From Glomus cerebriforme (lineage: Eukaryota; Glomeromycota; Glomeromycetes; Glomerales; Glomeraceae): a DNA stretch of 64,000 bases. The first letter of the stretch is position 1. Each line of letters opens with the position of its first letter. Positions 45,119-56,348 of this stretch are shown in pieces. The position numbers and the translations under genes were made by a program. The stretch is taken from assembly GCA_003550305.1 (NCBI GenBank), contig QKYT01000011.1, forward strand, positions 351,013 to 415,012. The letters run 5' to 3'. The notes under the pieces are model-generated. The model did no database searches and had not been told where the DNA came from. It worked only from the letters and a program-made list of their open reading frames with translations.

Positions 45119-47604
45119 TTATACTTTATATTTTCTTGCAACAATACTCTTTCTAACAAACCAAGATCCTCCATTCTTCTCGTTTGGTCCATTTGCCTTA
45201 AACATCGGTAAATCTTCGGGTTCCACCACCCAAGAATTTAACCTATTTGCTAATTCTTCAACTGCCTCCTCAAATGATGATGAAATCCAAAGATCAATTA
45301 CTCCACCATCTCTTATAACGTGTACAATTTCATCTATATTCTTCGGTGTTAATGATCCTCCAATCATACTAATCTGGTCAGCAAAGTTATCCTCAAATGG
45401 GTAAGCCGGGTCAGTAATCCACCGTGCAACCTGCACGAGAAATGGAATGGGCTTTTTATTAAGAGGACCGTCGAAACTTATCGTCTTTACCTCATTAATG
45501 TTTATAGCATTCATAAAACCTGTATTGATACCAAATTCATGCATTGGACCTTCTCCACCAATATCAAGGTGAATACGGTAACTCTCTGAAATCCCAAGTT
45601 GTTTGCGAGTGACTCTTTTACTAGGAGTGGCTGGTACGTACACGATATCACAGATACGATTTACCACTTCTTCCAAGTTAAGAGCAGACTGTAAGTCTAA
45701 TTGACTTGCTATTTTATTCTCAATACCTATCCTCATAATGTTCCAGACAACAAGGATGAATAGTGGCACAAGCCTAGAATTCTCGGTGGATGTCTGCGTG
45801 AGATTGAGATTATTGTTGCTAAGCACTAGCGCAATATTATCTTGTATATATTGTGTAAAAATCATGACATCACCAACAGCACCATCCAAAACCACTAAAG
45901 GTTCATCAAAACTCTCTTTATATCCTCCAATAAAGAAAACACTAGGTATAATAGCTGCCTGACTGCACTCACTAAGACTAAGATAGATAATTTGATCCAA
46001 CAATCCATTAATATAAATGGAAAGTCGTGATTCATCGTAACTATAAGTAACAATAATATTATACCAATTTCCTTGCTCAATGGACCTATTTGATGTAAAT
46101 ATTATGGTATTGTAATTTGTTATTTTGTTATAAATAAAATGATATACAACTTTTCCATCTGAATTGAGAAGTATAGGACCAGCAATGCCGGTTAATTTTC
46201 CATTATCAGGGTATGAGTTTACCTTGGTCCAAGCAGAAAGTGTGTAAGAGGAGGCCAGCCGGTTTTGTAACTGAGGCATTTGTAATGCAGTTCGTTTCCC
46301 AGAAAAATTTGCTGCTAAACCAAATGGTCCTTGAATAAAATTTTGAGATCCTTCTTCCGTCATTACCAACTGCTGATCACTACTCATCACATTTTCAATT
46401 GATCCTTTCAACGGGAAATATGCCAACAGACTTGGTTGCAAATCAGTTAAAAGCAACGCGGGAGACTTTGAGGATGGCAATGTTCGTATCCCGCTCAAAT
46501 CTATACTTAGATTTGTATCGACACGCAAATGCGCTATCGATAGCTTGGCTTCCCGATTCCAGTTTCGCGTAAACTTAAATATCCCGTTCTCAAGAAAGGA
46601 GATACGATTTTCCGTTGTGATCATTGTTACAAGAAAAAAATCCCCTATTGTGATGTTACTTGAAGCTAAATCATGAAACTGTTGATCACTCCAATATTGC
46701 CACCGTAATGTCTTCCCGCTATCGGTGATGCGAAGGATGTTATTACCGAAAAAATGTATTTTGCTCTCATAACCTCCAGATTCATTGATTCGGAGACGAC
46801 AGATGATGATGGAGTATGTTGGGAGTTTGGGAGTAAGTTCCACATATACCCATTGATGATGCTTTTTGAGCGGCTGAGCTGAAATACGCATGAAGGTATC
46901 TTCGAAAGATACTTTAAATGGTCTATCAGGCTGTTGTGAAATCTTAATTACAGTCGGGTCAGGCAAGCTGGACTTGGAAAGTGCATAGTCCCATGGAGTG
47001 TTTACGCTGGCCAAAAATAATGGCGGGACTGCAAAGATATTTCCAATTTGGAAAGATAGTTTCCCTCCTACATCACGAACCTGCATATAAAAAATAGGTT
47101 TTATTTTTTCATCAACAGATTTCTCCCAATTGAACATGTGGAGCCCATTTTCCCATACAGAAACAGAGGTGGGCGAAAATGCCATCACGATATCATTCCA
47201 TTTCTTAGTATAATTAGGACTGATGTTACTTTGGGCAAGGGTATGAAAAATCGAACCATCCCACCACTGATAATTGAACCTATTTCCATCAAAACGGAGG
47301 ATCACACCAGCGGGGAGTGGAGCTTAACTTCGCCAGTATTTTGTATGATGCTTGGACGGGCACGAAATGTAAATAAAGAACCACCTTTAGTAGGCAAGGG
47401 CGTGTTGATGGTGATATAAGTATATTGATGTGCAATTTGTAGATTATCGATGGAGAAATCAAGGTAACCGTTCTTAGGAGTTACAATAGGACCTTGTGGG
47501 TCCCGTCTAATATTCCAAATACCACCTAACGATTGACCTTCGTATAAGGGATAATCTATGATACCATCTTTTTTAACTTCAACGTTAGCCATTTTCTCTT
47601 TCAC
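45119..47604 (-). pseudogene. LamG-like / methyltransferase-like multidomain protein gene with a frameshift
   Basis: A frame opened at 47604 runs 100 codons and stops at 47302-47304. A second frame continues the protein for 728 codons to 45119. The join lies at a GTGTG dinucleotide run, about 47300-47306, and looks like a two-base insertion or one-base loss. The second frame has two beta-rich repeats (YQWWDGSIFHTLAQSNI near residue 12; WQYWSDQQFHDLASSNI near residue 203). A LamG/concanavalin-type domain follows at about 300-500 (YTLSAWTKV, IVTYSYDESRLSIYINGLLD). A C-terminal domain from about residue 576 begins HLDIGGEGPMHEFG and includes YPFEDNFADQISMIGG and HVIRDGGVIDLW, resembling a degenerate SAM-methyltransferase fold. 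Base composition is visibly less AT-rich than neighbouring DNA. Similar C-terminal domains occur in large bacterial secreted proteins (recalled, not searched), so bacterial origin is possible. It has no introns. It may be functional if the frameshift is an assembly error. Confidence 0.65.
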
Positions 47605-48161
47605 AAATTGTTGTTGGTGTTCGCTAAATTTGCAAATACAGTAATTATCAATGTGTAGAAGATAAGAAACTTAAATAATTATCATTGTCATTGATATGTT
47701 GAATCTACATTTATATTCTCACACGTTATAATACCAATGATATTCAATTATGAAACTTTTCAAAGTACTATAAATACTGTTAATACTGCTTTAATGTTAA
47801 GAATTTTTTTTTAAAAAAAAAAAAAAGTTTGAAAATGGTTAAATTAAAATTTTTAAGGATGGGAAATTTTTTCCGATTGTTGATAAGGTAACCAGACGAT
47901 CACAACAAATTTATCTGAAATGAATGCAGCTTTATTTAAAATTGTATACCAGATACAGTACATTTGTCTATATTAAAAAAAATAAAAGATTAATTTTAAT
48001 GATATATGAAATGAAACTACAACAAACATTAATTACCAAATTTTATGTATAAAATTATGAAATTTTTGAAGTTAAAAAAAAAGATATTAAAAAATAATAT
48101 AATAATAAAAGATTTTTAAAGTTTTTGAGATACTATATCGAATTTATTTCCTTCAATAAAA
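47605..48161. other. Intergenic region
   Basis: Promoter side of the large minus-strand gene and 3' flank of the next small gene. AT-rich with A-runs near 47815. No feature was recognised. Confidence 0.5.
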
Positions 48162-48476
48162 TTACTTTCGTTTTAATTTATTACTACCACTTGAATCGTT
48201 ACTCGAAGGAGATGATGTATTAATGGGTATTGAGGAAAGTCCTGTTGAAATATTTGTAGTATATTTATCAAATGTAAATAATGAATATTGTTTTGTAAAA
48301 GAAACATGAGAGTTTAAATATGAAAAAGTACTTTGAGACGGAGTTAGTGATCGTTCTGATTGAATTTGTTCTCCTTTCTCGCTGCCTTTAAGTTGATTTT
48401 TTTTTGTTGAAGTATAAGAATGATCAGGAGTGTTATTTTTCTCCATTAAACATGCTGGACAAATACACGAAGACAT
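48162..48476 (-). CDS. Small Ser-rich hypothetical protein
   Basis: A 104-codon single exon. The N terminus MSSCICPACLMEKN has a CxCxxC pattern that could bind metal. The rest is Ser/Thr-rich and low complexity (LTPSQSTFSYLNSHVSF), ending in a basic KLKRK. No family was recognised. Composition differs from surrounding intergenic DNA, which supports a real gene, but no homology can be claimed. Confidence 0.5.
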   Translation of the reverse strand: MSSCICPACLMEKNNTPDHSYTSTKKNQLKGSEKGEQIQSERSLTPSQSTFSYLNSHVSFTKQYSLFTFDKYTTNISTGLSSIPINTSSPSSNDSSGSNKLKRK

Positions 48477-49426
48477 TATGAATTTATATGTTAAACACTT
48501 GAAATTCTTTAGAAATTCTCGTTTTTTTAAGAAAAAAATATATTTCTTTTTTTTTTATTTTTTTTGCAAGAACTTTATTTTGGTTTTTTTATAAGGAAGC
48601 ACTTCAACCTTAAAATGATGGAATTATCTGTTATCATGTGTACTCGTGGGATTTCGGAAGAATTGGCATTTAGCATATGAAACAGAATTTTCTCTTTCAG
48701 TATCTATTCAATCAGTTAAAAAAGAAAGATATTCATCACGTTATGGGCACAAGAAAATCTTTTTAATATAATAAAGCTTATGTAAGAGATTGCAGATAGG
48801 GAGATTAATATTATGTATTATCGTATGTTATCTGTTATTGAATTACTCTTTTTTAATTAGATCTAAACTTTTATATAACGATATACTCAAAACCCTTTGC
48901 CACTTTGTAGAGAATAGTTTGATTCGATAGAAAATACGAGATTTTCATTGTTAACTTTTTAATCATATGGGTAGACCTTTCAACATATCGGAGGAAACAA
49001 CATTATTGAATTATCCGATATTATTTAAACTTTATTTGGGTTCGTTTTACAGCTAGGCATTGTGACGTAATTTTCATAAATTCTTTTTCCTTTAGAAATT
49101 TCACCCAAAGAAAATTTTACGGAAATCGATGACAAAGATTGTATAATCTGAGAATGGTAGAATTTTTCAAGGTTTTAAAAAAAAAAAGCTAGATAATGAA
49201 AGTTTCACTGTAAAAAAAAAAAATATTATTTTTTATCGTATAATATAAAATTCGTTATTATTCTTACTATTCTTTTGCAAAAGATAAGGATATTTGTTAC
49301 ATGATCATATGAAATATCAATATAAATGTTTGTCGTAAAAATAATACAAAGTTATATAATATATTCGTTTTGTATACGAAATAAAAAAATATTAGAAAAA
49401 TTATTTTCTTCTCAATTTTATTAACT
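48477..49426. other. Intergenic AT-rich region
   Basis: No gene, RNA or transposon was recognised. It contains the promoter side of the small Ser-rich gene and the 3' flank of the telobox gene. Confidence 0.5.
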
Positions 49427-49786
49427 TTATCCTGTGGCCTTTTGAAAAACTCCTAATGGAATTCCTTCTCTTTCCCTCCTTCGTTTTTCATTTCTTGCTT
49501 TATCCTTGAGTTGGACGTTTGTTCGATGATTTAAAGGTCCATTTGACATGCTTAATATGAGGGTCCAATTGGTTCCAAATTTTTTCATTCCTTCTTCCAA
49601 TTCATCTAATTCTTCCTGCGTCCACTCAATACGTTTCCGTTTCTTGCGTATAAATTTATTTTGAGGCATTAAAGGTGCTTGGTTGGTTCTTTTATTTACA
49701 GATTTATTAGTAAGTAATGATTCTTCGAATACATCTTCAACGGTTGGAACATTTGTATTTTCTTGATTTTCTTGACCGTCTGGCAT
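49427..49786 (-). CDS. Telobox Myb/SANT-domain protein
   Basis: A single-exon 119-residue protein. The N-terminal half is polar. A basic stretch FIRKKRKRIEW leads into one Myb/SANT helix-turn-helix (WTQEELDELEEGMKKFGTNW). Its third helix reads VQLKDKARNEKRRRER, closely matching the telobox motif VxLKDKxRN. Telobox Mybs bind double-stranded TTAGGG-type repeats (TRF1/2, Taz1, Tay1), and some, such as Teb1, act at promoters. The small size and single Myb, with no TRF-homology dimerisation domain, point to a minimal telomere- or promoter-binding factor. It is divergent from SUA5, with 278 bp between start codons. Confidence 0.85.
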   Translation of the reverse strand: MPDGQENQENTNVPTVEDVFEESLLTNKSVNKRTNQAPLMPQNKFIRKKRKRIEWTQEELDELEEGMKKFGTNWTLILSMSNGPLNHRTNVQLKDKARNEKRRREREGIPLGVFQKATG

Positions 49787-50064
49787 TTTTGATTTTTTGA
49801 TAAGTTTAATGGTGAAAAATATAAAATCGCGTCTTTAAACGCGACAAAATTTTCCTTTCGAAATTTACAAAAAAAGTAATTAAGTAAAAAAAATCAGTAT
49901 TAGGATTATAAAAGCATTCTTATGAGCTATAAATGGCATCAAATTTATAGCGGTTGAAAAGTTTATCAAAATTTACTCATAACAAGAATGTATTTTTTAT
50001 ATGCAAATGATCGGAGTACAAAAAAAAAAACTATGAAATCATTGATTTTTTTTTTTCAATCAAA

Positions 50065-51405
50065 ATGTCTTCCTCTCTCTTTTTTTGTTCCCTAAAGTTT
50101 CGACAATTCCTACATTCTCGTTCCTTTTCACCTTCACACTTTTTGATCCCAGTCAATTCTATTATATCCTCTTACTCAACATACCTTCCTATAATGAAGA
50201 CCCAAGTAAAAGTCATAGATCCTTCAACAATAACTTTTTCTACAGAAGATATTGAAGATCCTAAGTTTGATATTTCGGATCCAAATGTTTTATCAATTCT
50301 TAACGAAGCCGTAGATTTACTTAAAAAAGATAAAGTAATTGCTATGCCAACGGAAACAGTTTATGGCTTAGCTGCATGCGCTATATCAGCACAAGGAGTA
50401 AACCAAATTTTTTCTGTAAAAAATAGACCACCGGATAATCCGTTAATTGTACATATTTCTTCATTAAAAATGTTAAGATCTTTATTACCAACTAAAAAAA
50501 ATGGTGAAATTGGTGAAATACCTGAAATATATGAACCAATTATTAAAAAATTTTGGCCAGGTCCTTTGACTATTTTAGTACCAAAATCCATACTAATACC
50601 TTCAGAAATAACTTGTAATTTATCAACAGTTGCGGTTAGATTTCCTTCACATCCTATCGCGAGAGCTTTAATATCATTATGTGGATTTCCCTTAGCAGCT
50701 CCTTCGGCGAATACTTCAGGAAAACCATCACCTACTTTAGCTTCTCATGTATTAACAGATCTAAATGGTAAGATACCGTTAATTATTGATGGAGGACAAT
50801 GTAATTTTGGAGTTGAGTCTACTGTTTTTGATGCAATAGGATCTTACGGACCTGTTATATTACGACCCGGTGGTATAACATATGAAGCATTAAGTAGTAT
50901 GCCTGGAATGGAGAATCTTCGAGTTTACAAAAAAGATTTTGTTGATAAAAAGCTTGAAATAGATCCAACAACACCTGGAATGAAATATCGACATTATTCT
51001 CCTAATGCCGAAGTAATTTTGGTGGATGTTGATGATAATAATAAATCTCGTGAAATAATGGAAAAAGAAATCAAAAGAATAAGAAAAAATGGCAAAATAA
51101 CAATTGGATTACTGGCCACAAGAACATCCTACACTATGTCAGAGGGAGAAAATGAAACGATTGAATCTACTAACATTGCGCGTTTAGATGGGAGTGATAC
51201 ACGATTATCACGAAATATAATAGAATATACTTTGGGTGATTCGACGCATCCCGAACAAATTGCGAAAGAATTATTCAAAGGATTGAGATATTTGGATGAA
51301 CATAACGTAGATTATATAATTGTCGAAGGAATTTCTGAAGAGGAAGAAGGTTTAGCCGTTATGAATAGATTAAGAAAAGCAGCATCGAGAATTATAAGTG
51401 AATAA
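50065..51405 (+). CDS. SUA5: Threonylcarbamoyl-AMP synthase (SUA5/YrdC)
   Basis: A single-exon 446-residue protein. It makes threonylcarbamoyl-AMP from Thr, bicarbonate and ATP for the t6A37 modification of ANN-decoding tRNAs. The YrdC domain spans about residues 85-290, with AMPTETVYGLA, KNRPPDNPLIVHI, FWPGPLTILVP, VAVRFPSHPIARAL, PLAAPSANTSGKPSPT and GVESTVFDA. The C-terminal SUA5 domain follows a conserved TPGMKYRHYSPNAEV linker and ends in EGLAVMNRLRKAASRI. The first 43 residues (MSSSLFFCSLKFRQFLHSRS; SSYSTYLPIM) are basic, hydroxylated and lack acids, like a mitochondrial presequence. An in-frame Met at residue 44 precedes KTQVKVIDPSTITF, where yeast-type SUA5 begins. Dual cytosolic and mitochondrial products by alternative initiation are plausible. 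Confidence 0.95.
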   Translation: MSSSLFFCSLKFRQFLHSRSFSPSHFLIPVNSIISSYSTYLPIMKTQVKVIDPSTITFSTEDIEDPKFDISDPNVLSILNEAVDLLKKDKVIAMPTETVYGLAACAISAQGVNQIFSVKNRPPDNPLIVHISSLKMLRSLLPTKKNGEIGEIPEIYEPIIKKFWPGPLTILVPKSILIPSEITCNLSTVAVRFPSHPIARALISLCGFPLAAPSANTSGKPSPTLASHVLTDLNGKIPLIIDGGQCNFGVESTVFDAIGSYGPVILRPGGITYEALSSMPGMENLRVYKKDFVDKKLEIDPTTPGMKYRHYSPNAEVILVDVDDNNKSREIMEKEIKRIRKNGKITIGLLATRTSYTMSEGENETIESTNIARLDGSDTRLSRNIIEYTLGDSTHPEQIAKELFKGLRYLDEHNVDYIIVEGISEEEEGLAVMNRLRKAASRIISE

Positions 51406-51613
51406 ATCCTTTAAATATCCCAATATATATTTATAAATTTAATTATTACAAAAAAAAAATATATAGATAAATATATATTTTAATATTAATTATTAATTTC
51501 AAAAATTTAAATAAAATCAAATTATAATTTTACAGAATTTTAAGTAATAATGAAACAAACTTATTATTCATAAATATTAACATGTAGTATTGAATTAAAT
51601 AAATCTCTCAAAG

Positions 51614-52368
51614 TTAATCTGTCGTAACATTTAAACTTATATCACTCATTAGTGAACTCAGATTGTCCACTACTGAATCTGAATCTAAATTATCATCTAC
51701 GGATTTCAAATTTTTTTCATATCTCAAATCTAATAAACAAACAGGCGGTGAATGATCGAAAAAAAAATCTTGAGCTCTTTTCCTTTGCCCAGGAATTGTG
51801 GGAGAATTTGAAGTAAACTTTGATACCCTCAAAGCATACCATAATGCTCCCAAAAACCATTCTACATCATCCATTGTGTAGAATGGGTCCTCATCAGATT
51901 TTTTTGATGATAATTTTACCTCATTACGAATTGGAGGTTTTTTAATGTCACCTCCAATTTTTGCATCAAACTTAGTCTCAACCTGGATAATAAGAATTAA
52001 TCAAAAGTGATTGCTAGGTTACTCTAAAGAGCTGTGTAATTAAAAAGTCTGCTCGTACCAATTGTTGAGGTTCTAAAAATTCACCGAAACGTTGTGCGCG
52101 TCTTGCGCGTCTTGCTGCTTCATCGGGATCTGAAGCAACTGAAGTGTCCATTATAATACTAGAACTATGTGTCTCATTGTTATTCCACTTTCTACCTCCT
52201 AAAAGAAAGAAAAAAAAAAAGTATTAATTAACCAATTACGAGAATAAAATTTCATTTTACTTATAAAGACCTAAAAATCTTCATTAATAAAAAATTCTTA
52301 CCTCTGTTATGTCCTCTCTGTCCTCGGTTATCTCTACTATTATTTTGTTGGTTACGCTTACGATTCAT
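51614..52368 (-). CDS. Small RG/Asn-rich conserved-looking hypothetical protein
   Basis: Three exons (52302-52368, 52059-52198, 51614-51982) join in frame to 191 residues. The N terminus is Arg/Gly/Asn-rich (MNRKRNQQNNSRDNRGQRGH), typical of RNA-binding tails. A central DPDEAARRARRAQRFGEFL segment is helical and charged. The C-terminal half has DPFYTMDDVEWFLGALWYAL, a likely short folded region, then an acidic Ser/Asp tail. No family was recognised. The neat exon phasing and non-random composition support a real gene. An RNA-associated role is suggested only by the RG-rich start. It is divergent from MED17, with 224 bp between start codons. Confidence 0.7.
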
Positions 52369-52592
52369 AATTATTATTTATAACTTTATAATAATAGATA
52401 CAGCATCAATAAAATATTCAAAAAAAATAGTACTTTTAAAAAAATTTTATATGTTGTGGAACGGTAATTATTTACTGAAAAGCCATTACTTTTATTTTTG
52501 TCCCCTTACTCCAGTCAAAAATTTTTCCGGATAGATGTGACCTTGAATTTTTCTATATCATACTTATATTTTTTTATTCTTTTGACGTAAAA

Positions 52593-55500
52593 ATGGATAA
52601 AAACATATCGATTGAACCTCGAATTGAACCTCCAGCCTTTGATGTTACAATTGAAGGAAAAGAAATCTATCAACCGTATGTAATTTCTTGATATTCGGCA
52701 ATGTATCTAAATACTTTATTCACACTTTCATTGTTTGTAACTTTGTTAGTAAACAGACTCCAACTGAAAGATTTTCAAAACAAGTAAGACAATTATGGGC
52801 GGAACGAGATTTTCGTACTTTGACCATTGAATCCTTGGAAAATGGCGAAAGTTCTGGAAAGAAAGAATCAAAAGCAGATGATAAAACCACTAATATCGCT
52901 TCCATGAAGAATACCATTAGGGATTCTGTTGCGTGAATATAATATTTTTTTTTTACTGCATAATTTATCAGATTTTTATTTTGGATTGATAATCACAAAA
53001 CCTAATTTGACTTAAATTTTACTTAATAGTTCGTCACATAATGACATTGGTATAGGAATTGATGTATTGAATTTGATTTTATCTGATTCTCGACCAAATT
53101 TTACTCCAACAAATCCGTTACCAGTCCCTTCTCGTATGATACAGAATTATGGTCATAGCCTTCCCCAATTAAGTAAACTATCCCAATTTCAGAATTTTAA
53201 ATTGATGTTGGGAATGAAACGCAGGGTATTACTGTTTTCTATTAATTTTGTTTAATTCTATTTTAATGTTCTATAATTAATTATTATTATTTTAATTATA
53301 GCAACTTAAACATGCAGCTGGAATTATATCATCAGCGGCTGAAAAACTGAGTAGCATTGTTGAAAAAGAAAAAACATTCTGGAATGAAGCAGTGTCTTTA
53401 AGAGAACATCATTGGACTTTGCAACGTGGTGGTAGTAAAGAAAAAAATGCCGGTCTTCAGATTTTCGTTAGTTATGGGTATCAGCTTGGCAAGTATTTTT
53501 TATTACTTTGTTTCGATTTACATATATTTAAATATAAACTCATTAGATATACATGACTTCGATTTAGCTGGGTCTATTTATCTGGAAAATACTGCAGCAC
53601 AAATTTTGAGATCACTAGATGAAAAACAAATCGCAATTGCACTACCGCAAAAAGCCAAAGGAACAGTTAAATTACGCCTACGAAAAAGTTCTATAGCCCC
53701 AGGTTGTGATGGACCTTGTGTTCAGGAAAATTCACGTATGGATTATTTATTTTATTTATATTTTTTTTTTTTGATTTATTCTTTTTTTTTCTGTTTTATA
53801 ATTAAGTGAATATAATACTTAGTAAGAATTATTTAGTACTTCGCTTTGAATCGATCGAAGGTTCAAATATTCATCAACAACTTTTAGCTGCTCAGAAAGC
53901 TGTTTTTGAAGCTGAGTTGTTTGAACAAGTATGTTTTATCACAGTATCTTATTCTATTATTCTATTTCATTTTTTGCTTTTTTCCGCCTTTTACTGTTAA
54001 TGAATGCAGGAACAAGATGATTTCTCATTATCGTATATAAATTATTGGACTTGACTTCATTAGTTTATCATTTTAATCATGTTATGATTTTTTAAAATCA
54101 TGCTGAAGAAAATATAACAAAGAATAAGAATAAGAAATAGAATTAGATATAACTTATACATAGATATATTCAGCATACAAAACGTATATGAGTTAGTTAA
54201 TAATATAGAATCAATAATTTAATTTTAATTTAATTTCTTCTTTATTTATTCGATTATATAGTTGGTTAAGGAGGCGCGTGTAATGACTAATGTAATACTT
54301 CTTGAAAATGAAATTTGCCTTCAAGTTTATCCTGGTGTAGATTTGACAATTCAGTGGGTAAATACAAAAAATTATAACACGGTCGATTCTTAAATTACAA
54401 TTAATTTATTAATACATTTGTTGGCTTACTAGGCAAATAATGACACAATACAAGAGGACAAAGAGGAGACTCGGTCCGAAATTGAAATGCCGATTTGGAA
54501 TATGCACACAGATGATGATTGGACACCTGGACTTCAAACAGACAATTTCAACAGGACAATTTCGCCAGAATCTTCTACATGTACCGTGTTAAAATTAGCC
54601 ATGGATCTTTTGGTTAGGAGATTTCATCGACGAAACTTTATTAGAGACCAAGAACGCGTAATACAAGGAAATAGAGGAGTACATAGAGATAGGTAAATAT
54701 TAAAAAGTATATATTTTAATTTATTGTATATTTTATAAATTGTTTTTTTTTATTAACACAAAGTTTTTTTTTTTAAAAAAAAAAAACTATTACAGCGGAC
54801 ATGCTCAAATTCTTACACAACCCCTTCACCTACTTAAATATCATTTCTTTTGTATTCATTTGCGTGAAGTTTTAAATTCAACCACTAAGCCCTTAAAAGA
54901 TGGTGGTATACCAGTTCAAATTCATTTTATTTCTCATCTTTCTAAAGGTAAAGAGTTGATAGAAGAAGTTTGGAAAAAGATTGGTAATGATAAATTATCA
55001 TTATTTACCGGATCGGTTATAGTAATTATCGATTATAGGTAAATTTTATTTCTATAAAGAATATACTTTTTATATTTTTTTTTTATTTATTAATTAGTAT
55101 TAAATACTATATAGGCATAGCATTCGATTCACATTGGAATCACCCGGAACATTGACTCTTCATTTACCACATATTGATATGAAGACTAGAAATTTGACAC
55201 AATTTCAAGAATTACTTCATAGGGAAATTAAACTACTCTTGTTAAGAATAGTACTTGAAAAATTAAATACTTTAACAGGTCTTAAAGATATTGTAACAAA
55301 TGCTGGTAAATGGTATTTAGATTCACCAGCATTGATGATATATAAAGATATGCCTCCAGCGGTGCCTTTATCGGCTTTTAAGAAGAAGAAATCTTCTTTT
55401 GATCTTGATGACTTATTAAAAGTTGAAATATCAGAAGATCTTAAGAAAAAAGATGAATGGATTCCTGAATATTGGAGACGTCCAGTGTAAGTATTTTATT

Positions 55501-55725
55501 ATATGTAATTTTTTAATTATTTAAATGTAATAATTAGACTTTATCATTTTTTTTTATAGTAAGATCACAATCGTTGATGGTTATTCATCACAAGATAAAT
55601 TAGCAGTTAGAGTTGAAGCTGCTTTAGCGGATGCTAAACCAGAATTGATTATAGGTGCTAGTGGTAAAAATATTCCCAGAGAATTTGGTGAAATGGTTTA
55701 TGAATTTTTAGTCAATTTGTTATAA
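52593..55725 (+). CDS. MED17: Mediator complex subunit 17
   Basis: Eleven exons (52593-52675, 52750-52932, 53030-53225, 53302-53488, 53547-53735, 53837-53928, 54262-54357, 54433-54692, 54796-55038, 55115-55486, 55560-55725) give 688 residues in frame. MED17 is a scaffold of the Mediator head module linking RNA polymerase II to activators. Landmarks are RFSKQVRQLWAERDFRTLT at the N terminus, KHAAGIISSAAEKLSSIVEK, FWNEAVSLREHHWTLQRGG and YGYQLG. Later blocks are ELFEQLVKEARVMTN (reformed by splicing), LLENEICLQVYPGVDLTIQW and QILTQPLHLLKYHFFCIHLR. The length matches fungal and animal MED17 (about 650-690). Intron 4 begins GCAAGT, a GC-AG intron. Intron 6 is unusually long (333 bp), skipping two tempting earlier acceptors that would break the conserved block. 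Confidence 0.9.
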
Positions 55726-55985
55726 TTATAACATTTTTATAGAGAAATTATTTAGTTATTTTATATTGTTTGATTTATTCTTTTTATTTTATTTTTTCGG
55801 AAATATTAAGTTGTTTATGTCAAGATGTATGTTCTTTTTCATACATTACTTTTTATTATTAATGTTTAAACAATATAATTACCAGGAAAATTCTCTTTAT
55901 TAAATGAAAGAAATGCAAAAATATGCATATGTATTAAAAAAAAAATCTATAATAATAGAAATAAAAAAACAGCAAAACATAAGAT
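55726..55985. other. Convergent 3' spacer
   Basis: Short AT-rich interval between the MED17 stop and the end of the minus-strand open frame following DCTN5. No feature was recognised. Confidence 0.5.
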
Positions 55986-56348
55986 TTAGAAATTAATGGG
56001 TGACAATGTTATTAAAGCTTTATTATTTACTGTCCTTGTTGTTCTTGAAGATGATGCAACTTCAATTGTTGTAGATGAAGCAGAAGATGAAGATGCTGAT
56101 GAAGATGCTGAATTCTGAGATGATGCTGTTGTTGAAGGTGTTGAGGATGTTGATGTCGCTTTTGTTGTATATTGTGGTGTATCAAAAAATAACTTACGAA
56201 TTAATATAGCTTGTACAATTACAACAAACATTAATAAAATATTAAGTAAAAATGAATTTTCATTTGTTGGCTGTCCTGTTGATAAATTTGAACTATTCGA
56301 ATTTTGATGATAAAAATTTCTACTATGATCCGGACGATGGTTATCGTT
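55986..56348 (-). other. In-frame 120-codon open frame directly after the DCTN5 stop
   Basis: After the DCTN5 TGA the same frame stays open for 120 codons. It reads NDNHRPDHSRNFYHQNSNSS, then a hydrophobic segment LLNILLMFVVIVQAILI flanked by RK, then a Ser/Thr-rich tail (TSSTPSTTASSQNSASSS), ending at TAA. The hydrophobic stretch is long enough to span a membrane. The first Met inside it is at 56231. It may be a readthrough extension, a separate tail-anchored protein with an unrecognised upstream exon, or chance. Its biased composition and complete absence of stops argue against chance. Confidence 0.45.

Noticed and set aside
45048..47419. Plus-strand open frames opposite the LamG gene
   Set aside because: Shadows of the real minus-strand coding region. 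Their translations show no domain, whereas the minus strand does.
54000..54050. Earlier acceptor (GCAG) after MED17 exon 6
   Set aside because: It gives a short frame that ends quickly and breaks the conserved LFEQLVKEARVMTN block, which is restored by the acceptor at 54261.
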